In this document: positions 56,933 to 64,000 of the stretch, piece after piece
Layout of the letters: each line of letters opens with the position of its first letter
How positions within the stretch are numbered: position 1 is the stretch's first letter
From: Brasenia schreberi
Lineage: Eukaryota; Streptophyta; Magnoliopsida; Nymphaeales; Cabombaceae
Length of the DNA: 64,000 nt
NCBI GenBank assembly: GCA_036023115.1
Contig: JAYKKT010000089.1
Span: forward strand, 18,595,001-18,659,000
Reading direction: 5' to 3'
Translations under genes and position numbers: made by a program
Notes under the pieces: model-generated
Seen by the model: the letters and a program-made list of their open reading frames with translations, nothing else
Databases searched by the model: none
What the model was told of the DNA's origin: nothing

Positions 56933-57590
56933 CCAAAAGATGCCTCTTGGGTGTAACAGTGGCAAGGCAAGTTTTCTTGCTGGATTTAACGTGAAAGGCA
57001 TGTTATTGCTGTAAAAATTGAAACTTGGAAAGTTGCTACTGGTTCTGTGAATTTGGAAAGTCAAGGATCTTGCTGTTGATATCTCTTGCTGAAATTGGAA
57101 TGGCAAGTAGAGCTGGTTGCTGTTATGGAGCTGGAATCGGCAAGTTGGTGTCTTCTGAAAGAGGTAGGTGGAGTTGCCTTGCTTCCAATTCTGCTGGAGC
57201 GTCTCCTTTGTTGCTGTTATCGTTGAATTTGGCTACACTTGGAAGATTGGAATTCACGCTGAACTTGGTATGGTACGTATACCTTTCTCTTCTCTCTTGT
57301 TATCGAGTTAGGCCAGAACTCAGAAAATCGTACTGCCAGGGAGCCACAAGGCGTTCCTTGCAGAATTCGGTGGAAAGGTGAGTTCAAGCATGGTGCATCA
57401 TGTTGCTGTATTGCCCAAAAGGAAGAAACAACCTCCATTTGGCAGGAGGAACCCAAGCATGCACAGTTTGTTCTGAAGGATGAACCTATTCAGTTTCTTA
57501 GTTGAAAATTCATAGTATAGGTTTGTATTGTGGAACCATGCGTTCGAACGTCAAATTTCCCATGAAAAAGCAAGCCTCCAAGTATGTTTT

Positions 57591-57900
57591 CTAGACCAAT
57601 GAAGGTCCATAAAGCACGACACACCAAGCGTCTTTAAATTCCACATGAGCTCCTTCCAATTGTTTCTTCTTTCCCTTGTCAAAAAGATGAAGTGCCTGAT
57701 CTTCATCTCTAGCCTCAAAGAGAAAATCGATGGAGTTCATATGAGCATATTTCCACTTAGATACAATCTGTTGCATTTAGTGACTGAACGATGGAAGATG
57801 GTTTCCAGTCTGGTACCATCTTTATTATCAGGAAATCAATGAACTTGGTGACAAATGTAACATCTTGGTCAGAGAGGTCTGGTTGCTCCATCATCTTACT
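57591..57900 (-). pseudogene. Unidentified captured coding fragment in LTR H
   Basis: From the high end, the minus-strand frames read 'SKMMEQPDLSDQDVTFVTKF', then 'IDFLIIKMVPDWKPSSIVQS', then 'LNATDC', then 'MQQIVSKWKYAHMNSIDFLF', 'EARDEDQALHLFDKGKKKQL' and 'FKDAWCVVLYGPSL'. It looks like real plant protein sequence (balanced composition, no low complexity) and is joined directly to the end of the PPR block, as an exon fusion would be. I do not recognise the family. The part before base 57760 is present once; the part above it recurs in all three tandem units. Confidence 0.5.
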
Positions 57901-58300
57901 GCTGGTGAATGTCACAATATCGGGACTGCAACCTTCCTTTCTCGATCTCATTGAATTGAATATATCCACTGTTTTAGCACGCTTCCCAATTTTAAATGGG
58001 TGTTTATATTATATGTAACTGTATTCAGCCGAATATGTGTACCCTTCATGAGTTCAAAGTATGAAATTGCCTTTGGGTACTGAGCACCATTCTTTAGAGC
58101 AGACGACATGATGTTATAAGTTACTAGATCGGGTCCAACTCCTTTGTCTGTCGAACAATATCATCCATTGCATCATCCATAACATTGGTAATTGGTAAAA
58201 GATCCTGAAGAAGGAGCTATCTGGCCTTGCAGCATTTCAGAGGTGGCTCCATCCAAGAGTCACTCGTTCAGTCTGCTTGCACTTTGAGAACATAATTGCA
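57901..58300 (-). pseudogene. Captured PPR gene fragment, unit 1 (EMB2654-like)
   Basis: Minus-strand pieces match consecutive pentatricopeptide repeats: 'QIAPSSGSF', then after a shift 'GVGPDLVTYNIM' and 'GAQYPKAISYFELMKGT', then after another shift 'VDIFNSMRSRKEGCSPDIVTFTS'. The series 'PDxVTYN...YxKAxSYFELMKGT...AVxIFNSMR...PDxVTFTS' is very like the plant PPR protein EMB2654, from memory. The fragment covers about three 35-residue repeats. Stops and frameshifts make it non-coding. It ends sharply after 'TFTS' at 57901, where another coding fragment begins. No introns, start codon or transit peptide are seen. Confidence 0.7.
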
Positions 58301-58495
58301 CATTTGCTGTGAAAGTAGTTATGCAAATCCATATTACATGCTTTACTACAAAAGCATACAATCTGTTGCATTTAGTGACTGAACGATGGAAGATGGTTTC
58401 CAGTCTGGTACCATCTTTATTATCAGGAAATCAATGAACTTGGTGACAAATGTAACATCTTGGTCAGAGAGGTCTGGTTGCTCCATCATCTTACT

Positions 58496-58895
58496 GCTGG
58501 TGAATGTCACAATATCGGGACTGCAACCTTCCTTTCTCGATCTCATTGAATTGAATATATCCACTGTTTTAGCACGCTTCCTAATTTTAAATGGGTGTTT
58601 ATATTATATGTAACTGTATTCAGCCGAATATGTGTACCCTTCATGAGTTCAAAGTATGAAATTGCCTTTGGGTACTGAGCACCATTCTTTAGAGCAGACG
58701 ACATGATGTTATAAGTTACTAGATCGGGTCCAACTCCTTTGTCTGTCGAATAATATCATCCATTGCATCATCCATAACATTGGTAATTGGTAAAAGATCC
58801 TGAAGAAGGAGCTATCTGGCCTTGCAGCATTTCAGAGGTGGCTCCATCCAAGAGTCACTCGTTCAGTCTGCTTGCACTTTGAGAACATAATTGCA
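58496..58895 (-). pseudogene. Captured PPR gene fragment, unit 2
   Basis: Same content as unit 1 at an offset of 595 bp, including 'VDIFNSMRSRKEGCSPDIVTFTS'; the joined second fragment after it ends at the unit boundary ('SLNATDCMLL'). Carries the same frameshifts, so the damage came before the tandem duplication. Confidence 0.7.
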
Positions 58896-59090
58896 CATTT
58901 GCTGTGAAAGTAGTTATGCAAATCCATATTACATGCTTTACTACAAAAGCATACAATCTGTTGCATTTAGTGACTGAACGATGGAAGATGGTTTCCAGTC
59001 TGGTACCATCTTTATTATCAGGAAATCAATGAACTTGGTGACAAATGTAACATCTTGGTCAGAGAGGTCTGGTTGCTCCATCATCTTACT

Positions 59091-59490
59091 GCTGGTGAAT
59101 GTCACAATATCGGGACTGCAACCTTCCTTTCTCGATCTCATTGAATTGAATATATCCACTGTTTTAGCACGCTTCCTAATTTTAAATGGGTGTTTATATT
59201 ATATGTAACTGTATTCAGCCGAATATGTGTACCCTTCATGAGTTCAAAGTATGAAATTGCCTTTGGGTACTGAGCACCATTCTTTAGAGCAGACGACATG
59301 ATGTTATAAGTTACTAGATCGGGTCCAACTCCTTTGTCTGTCGAACAATATCATCCATTGCATCATCCATAACATTGGTAATTGGTAAAAGATCCTGAAG
59401 AAGGAGCTATATGGCCTTGCAGCATTTCAGAGGTGGCTCCATCCAAGAGTCACTCGTTCAGTCTGCTTGCACTTTGAGAACATAATTGCA
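59091..59490 (-). pseudogene. Captured PPR gene fragment, unit 3
   Basis: Same content at an offset of 1190 bp. On its far side, 59546-59690 continues with 'cttcaagtaagaccatgtt', further unrecognised cargo that is present once only. Confidence 0.7.
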
Positions 59491-60248
59491 CTTTTGCTGT
59501 GAAAGTAGTTATGCAAATCCATATTACATGCTTTACTACAAAAGCCTTCAAGTAAGACCATGTTACGTTTTTGAAAACCAACCATCATGCTCACTAGATT
59601 TCCCTCATGAGTGTTAAAAACTTTAACATTGTTCTTAACATAAAAGTAACATAACAGTAACATATGACAATGCAAAACTGATGCATATCAATACACTAAT
59701 TACCTCGACACCCAAGCATAACATGGACTTGTTACGAAAGGTGTTCGATACCAAACCTTGCTTTTCGGAAGCTATCGTTCTTGCTTCCATCTTTCCTTTC
59801 CTTTGATAACATCAACTTTTCCCTCGGGCAACTGATTTCTTTCCGAATATGAACTTTTCTTTTTGGGAAGCTCACTTTCCCTTTTTGATGCCCGCTCTCC
59901 TTTTTGGGCACCCACCTGCCTTTTCAGGTGTCAAATTGTCTTATAAATGCCTGTTTCTTTTCAAACGGCAAATTTAAAACAAATTTATCAATAGAAAACT
60001 TTTAACGAAACGAAATCCTGCTTTTTCCATGCTGGGGGCAAAATTGTCATTTTCTTCCAATTTTGTCAAAATTCGAATTTTTCAGAAAGGAAAGTATTCT
60101 TTCATCATTTTAAAGCTTTCATAAAATTTTGGTACCAAAACAAACTCGTTTAGTGCCTTTTTCCTTCGAAAACCCCAAAATTGCTAAAATGGCCACTTTC
60201 CTAAAAAGGTAAGAATTTTAAAAGAAAATTTTGGGTGTCTACAGTTGT

Positions 60249-61234
60249 CAAACATCGTTGTAGTTCAAAAAACCAATGGGAAAATTCGAATATACATCGA
60301 TTTCAGAAACCTGAATAAAGCCACTCCAAAGGATAATTATCCTTTACCAAACATAGATTAGATAGTCGATAGTACTGCAAATCATGAAATGTTTTCATTT
60401 ATGGATGGCTATTCAGGCTATAATCAAATCAAACTAAGTCCACGAGATCAGGGTAAGACCGCCTTCCCAACCCCATGGGGCACGTACTGCTATACAGTCA
60501 TGCCCTTTGGTTTGAAAAATGCCGGCGCAACATACCAACGAGCCATGACCACGATCTTCCATGATCAGATTCATGAGCTCGTAGAAGTGTATGTAGATGA
60601 TCTCTTGGCGAAATCCAAAACCTGATGCACTCATATCGAATGTTTACAAAAGATTTTCGAAAGGCTTAGGCTTTACAAAGTAAAGCTAAACCCTCAAAAA
60701 TGTGTATTCGGGGTAGAATTAGGGAAGCTTCTGGGCTTTATGGTGAGCCAAAGGAGAATAGAAGTCGACCCCTCTAAGTGTCGAGCCATCATAGACATGA
60801 CTCCACCCTCCAATCTCACCCAAATCCGTAGCCTCCAGGGTCGTTTACAATCCGTTCGCCGATTCATATCGAATCTGGCAACTAGATGTGAACCCTTCAA
60901 CAAACTGTTGAGGAAGGGTACGAAATTCTTATGGGATGACGAATGCCAGAAGTCCTTCGAGAGACTGAAGGCATACTTGGTTAATCCCCCCGTTTTGAAC
61001 CCTCCAAAGCAAGGAAAACCGCTTTTACTTTACATCTCCGTGCATGCAAATGCTTTAGGAGCCCTATTGGCTCAATACGAGGATGACACCCATAAGGAGT
61101 ATGCCATCTACTACATTTCGAAAACTCTCTTGGCTTGTGAACGAAATTATCAAGCTATGGAGAAGATGTGCTTGGCCCTAGTCTAGGCCTGCCAGAAATT
61201 CAGACACTATTTCCTAGATCATGAGATCTGGATA
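60249..61234 (+). pseudogene. Reverse transcriptase and RNase H (first part) of Element 2
   Basis: RT resumes with 'SNIVVVQKTNGKIRIYIDFR' and 'NLNKATPKDNYPLPNID'. Motif A 'SFMDGYSGYNQIKLSPRDQ' (from 60389), 'MPFGLKNAGATYQRAM' and the catalytic 'VYVDDLLAKSK' (about 60588-60620) follow. The thumb ('VKLNPQKCVFGVE', 'LLGFMVSQRRIEVDPSKCRA') and the start of RNase H ('KPLLLYISVHANALGALLAQ', 'IYYISKTLL') complete it. In-frame stops are TAG at about 60358-60360, TGA at 60623-60625 and TAG at 61184-61186; each fits a single base change when compared with Element 1. Confidence 0.88.
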
Positions 61235-63235
61235 GTGTCCAAGCTTGATCCAATCAAGCACTTGTTCGAAAAACCCATTCTCACGGGTAGATTGGGAAAA
61301 TGGCAACTCCTTCTAATGGAGTATGATCTGAAATACCATCACCAGATCTCCATTAAGGGGCAAGCCCTCGCAGACTACGTGGCTAAGTTCCCCTTAGAGG
61401 ACGCATATCCCACGCTTGTTGAAATGCCTGATGAAGGCATATTACAAAACCATCTTCAAAACCATATTTTGGCGAACAATTTCGAAAACCATGTATGGAA
61501 AATGCACTTCGATGGGACACGAAACCAACGAGAGGCTGGTGCTGGGGTCATCCTCATCTCCCCTGAAAAGGGCGAGATTCCTATAGCAGTCCGCTTAGAT
61601 TTCGAATGTTCCAACAACATAGCTGAGTATGAAGCACTCATACAAGGCTTAAGGATTTCGAAAACTCTAGGGGCATCATGCATCGAGGTCTTTGGAGATT
61701 CGCTCCTTGTCATAAACCAAGTTTTGAAAATTTGGCAAGTACGTAATGAAAAACTACTTCCATATCACGAGTTGGCCACTCGATTGGTCCAGTCCTTCCA
61801 ATCGTGTAAACTCACACACGTAGAAAGAGAGGACAATGGCATCGCCGATGCCCTCTCCTCCTTGGGTTCAGCCCTAAAGGTCGATCCCATTTCAGGGATC
61901 CAATCTTTAGAAATATGGCATGCACCCAACCCATCCATACACGACTTGGACATTTGCCAAAATAACCCAGACTCTATCGAAAAACCCTGGTTTTATGACA
62001 TAAAACAGTTTTTAGAAAATGGGGGATTCGCCGAGGATGCCACATCCAAAGATAAGGCATTCATAAGCAAGATTTCGACCCGATACACCATTCTAGGTGG
62101 GGTTTTATACAAAAAGAGTTTTACCGACATTCTGCTTAGGTGTATCGACCTAGAGGTGGCTAGGATAGTGATGCATGAGTTCCACGATGGAGAATGTGGA
62201 GGTCATGTTAATGCCAACATGATGGCAATGAAAATACTTAGAGGGGGCTATTTTTGGTCCACCTTGAAAAAGGATTGTCACGATAATGTCAGGAAGTATC
62301 ATCCATGTCAGGTGCATGGGCATGCCATTCATATCCCTTCATCTGCATTGCATTCCGTGGTCAGCCCCTGGCCATTCACCATGTGGGCGTTTGACATCGT
62401 AGGCCCAATATTTCCAAAAGCCTCGAATGGGCATCGGTTTATTTTAGCAGCCACGGAGTATTTCTCCAAGTGGGTGGAAGCCATATCCCTAACCAACGTG
62501 CTGGGGCAACATGTGGTGGCTTTCATCCGGAGGAATATCTTGGCTCGATTTGGGATTCCACGAGACCTTGTGTCTGATAATGGCACCCCATTCAAGAACG
62601 AGCGGATGGTTAAGTTGTGCAACATGTATGGCATAACTCACCACTTCTCTTCGCCCTACTACCCTCAAGGCAACGGCCAAGCCGAAGCCACAAACAAGAC
62701 TCTCATTAGCATAATTGAGAAAACCTTAGAGAAGGGTAGGACGTGGCACGAGAAGCTGGATGAAGCCTTATGGGCTTATAGGACTTCCATCCGGACTCCC
62801 ACGAATGCCACACCATTCGAATTGGTCTATGGCACAAACGCCATTCTTCCCATTCATACCCAACTGCATTCATTCCATACATCCATTGCACTCGACCTCC
62901 CCCTAGAGACACTTTAGCATGCTAGGATGGCCGAACTAGATTTGCTAGATGAGAGGCGACTCCTTGCCATGGATCATGCTCGTGCATACCGGCAAAGGAT
63001 AGCCCGACACTATGGCAAACACATGAGACCTCGCCACTTTGAAGTGGGGGATCTGGTTTTGAAAATCATCCATTATCGTGGACCACATCCACTCGGAAAG
63101 TGGCGCCCCAAGTGGGATGGACCCTATGTTGTACGAGCAACCACCACGAACAATTCGTATTGGTTGATCGATGTAGAAGGTAGGAATTTAGCAGATCCTA
63201 TCAATATCCAATACTTAAAGAAGTATTATGTGTAG
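61235..63235 (+). pseudogene. RNase H end, archaeal-type RNase H and integrase of Element 2
   Basis: A 560-codon frame (61235-62917), then after one TAG the integrase end to 63235. Residues 1-53 finish the RT-linked RNase H. Residues 88-215 are an archaeal-type RNase H with all four acidic positions visible (D93 in HFDGT, E131 in AEYEAL, D155 in GDSL, D205 in IADAL). Integrase follows: zinc-binding part (H317, H324, C358, but the other Cys is Tyr355 in 'RKYHPCQ', whereas Element 1 keeps Cys), and catalytic D387, D448 and E484 with 35 residues between the last two. The C-terminal domain ends 'IQYLKKYYV'. It is the best-preserved coding region of the window. Confidence 0.92.
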
Positions 63236-64000
63236 GATTTGGATTAAATTCTCGTTTTCGAAAATTTTAGGCATAGCTGCCATGAGACATGAAAATAAGG
63301 TGCAAAGGCAAAATCATATGACCCTGAGTGAGAGAATTCGCACTTGTGAAAGAGTGGTCAAAATTGTGGTTACATTTCAAAATCCTTCTTCTTACAAAGA
63401 AAGGCCTAGTTCAATATAGCAAGATACTTGCAAGTAGTACGTGCTATTTCTAAGTAGGCTGATCTGGAATGAATCGAGTGTAGGCTTGGGATAAGTCCTC
63501 CCCTCTTCTCTTCTACTTCCAAAAGGAAAAACACGGCCCAAACAAAGGGAATTTCCCATTCAAAGTATCTTTCCAAAAGAGAGAAACCAGAATTCAAAAG
63601 AAAAGTCGATTCTCTTGTGAAAAAGAGGGATTAAAGAAAAAATACTCCCAAAGGGAGACCCTCTATGAAAAAAAGGAAAAAGAGGCCAAAAAGCTCAAAA
63701 AGAGCAGTTTTCCGCCTTCTATGCCTTAAACCACGGGACGCTTCAGAAGGGACCGTGGTATCTCTTTCCCCATCCCTGCCTTATCCCAAGCTAAAGCATG
63801 GTTCATTTCGAGGAATCCTAAAGTAAAAATAGGATTTACTTACTTGAATTTCATCTTGTTTGAGAATTCAACATTTCGAGTAAGGCATAGGAATTTGAAA
63901 TAGGCCTTGTTTTCTTATAAAACCTCCGCTAGATAAGCGAGTGTTAAGACTCAAACAAGGGCAAACACGAAGAGCTCGAGATCCTTAGGATCGAGACTCA
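63236..64000 (+). other. 3' leader of Element 2, running off the window
   Basis: Non-coding and matching the opposite strand of 27096-27828 in Element 1, e.g. 'gcaagatacttgcaagtagta', 'aaaagagcagttttccgcc' and 'aaaacctccgctag'. Rich in purine runs ('aaaaaaggaaaaagaggcc'). The polypurine tract and 3' LTR should follow outside the window. Confidence 0.85.

Larger units (their letters stand above)
57761..59545. repeat. Three exact-length 595-bp tandem repeats in LTR H
   Basis: Units 57761-58355, 58356-58950 and 58951-59545, each starting 'atacaatctgttgcattta' and ending 'ctttactacaaaagc'. I see only about two or three mismatches between neighbouring units (for example cttcccaatt/cttcctaatt, gtcgaacaat/gtcgaataat, gctatct/gctatat). 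The duplication is therefore very recent compared with the surrounding elements, or has been homogenised. Confidence 0.97.
55577..60243 (-). repeat. Type II solo LTR copy H with captured gene cargo, TSD GTTGT
   Basis: It runs from TGTAGACG to GTGTCTACA and is flanked by GTTGT on both sides (55572-55576 and 60244-60248); the RT frame of Element 2 is continuous across the insertion. Its own direction is minus. Bases 55600-55760 match the starts of I and J ('gcgtgccagttagtttgctaaaactaacaaa', 'gacaagtgagatc', 'ctcaagggtcagcctagacg'). A CCTATAAAAGG box is at 56922-56932 and a GA-rich leader (minus strand) at 56786-56845. U3 is about 3.3 kb, against 1.3 kb in copy I. The extra 2 kb (about 57490-59690) is foreign cargo: a PPR gene fragment and a second coding fragment, in three tandem units. 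No internal retrotransposon region is present, so it is a solo LTR. Confidence 0.9.
51754..64000 (+). mobile_element. Element 2: Tat-lineage Ty3/gypsy retrotransposon (plus), incomplete in window
   Basis: PBS, gag, protease, G-patch-like linker, RT, RNase H, archaeal-type RNase H, integrase and 3' leader occur in this order, with a 4.67-kb solo LTR (H) nested in the RT. The 3' LTR lies beyond the window: from the match with Element 1, the polypurine tract is expected about 0.4 kb past 64000. It carries at least seven stops, most looking like single changes from CGA, TGG or TTG codons, so it is inactive but not old enough to be unrecognisable. It is closely related to Element 1. Confidence 0.9.

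Noticed and set aside
57591..59675. The captured cargo as a working PPR gene
   Set aside because: Only about three PPR repeats are present, with stops and frameshifts shared by all three units, and no start, transit peptide or complete repeat array.

Overview
This window looks like nuclear, intergenic DNA of a flowering plant. It is packed with decayed and nested transposable elements, and I see no intact ordinary host gene. The plant origin is read from the families present: Ty3/gypsy elements of the Tat lineage (an extra archaeal-type RNase H after the RT-linked one), a Copia remnant, RTE-type LINE pieces, a MULE/FAR1-like transposase with an OTU-like tail, a plant mobile domain (PMD) remnant and a pentatricopeptide (PPR) gene fragment. 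I cannot name the species.

Layout. 1-20.5 kb: old AT-rich debris, comprising a type II LTR (J), MULE-OTU, PMD, LINE and Copia remnants, a type II LTR (L) split by a short type I LTR (K), a tRNA-like segment, a hAT-like MITE and a second LINE remnant. 20.5-26.7 kb: type II LTR I with its polypurine tract and a scrap of 3' leader, then type I LTR A. 26.7-35.6 kb: body of a minus-strand Tat element (Element 1: integrase, archaeal-type RNase H, RNase H, RT, pre-RT region), interrupted by solo LTR B with a clean ATTCC target duplication. 35.6-39.5 kb: plus-strand LTR C fused to a gag fragment. 39.5-48.4 kb: LTR D (truncated), a short, apparently non-autonomous minus-strand body (Element 3) with its own PBS, and LTR F. 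48.4-64 kb: plus-strand LTR E, PBS and gag-PR-RT-RH-aRNH-IN of Element 2. Its RT is interrupted by a 4.67-kb type II solo LTR (H) with a perfect GTTGT duplication. Element 2's 3' LTR lies beyond the window.

Two LTR families recur. Type I (about 3.1 kb; TGTAAACACC to GTGTCTACA) has a promoter region, a long C-rich and G-poor stretch, and a roughly 100-bp periodic module containing TTGAGC-N6-GCTCTTA. Type II (about 2.5-2.8 kb, 4.7 kb in H) has a CTATAAAAGG or CTATAAATAG box followed by a GA-rich leader. All retrotransposon frames carry stops, frameshifts or deletions, so nothing here is expected to move by itself. The most unusual object is LTR H. It carries a fragment of a PPR gene joined to a second, unidentified coding fragment, and 595 bp of this cargo are repeated three times almost without change.
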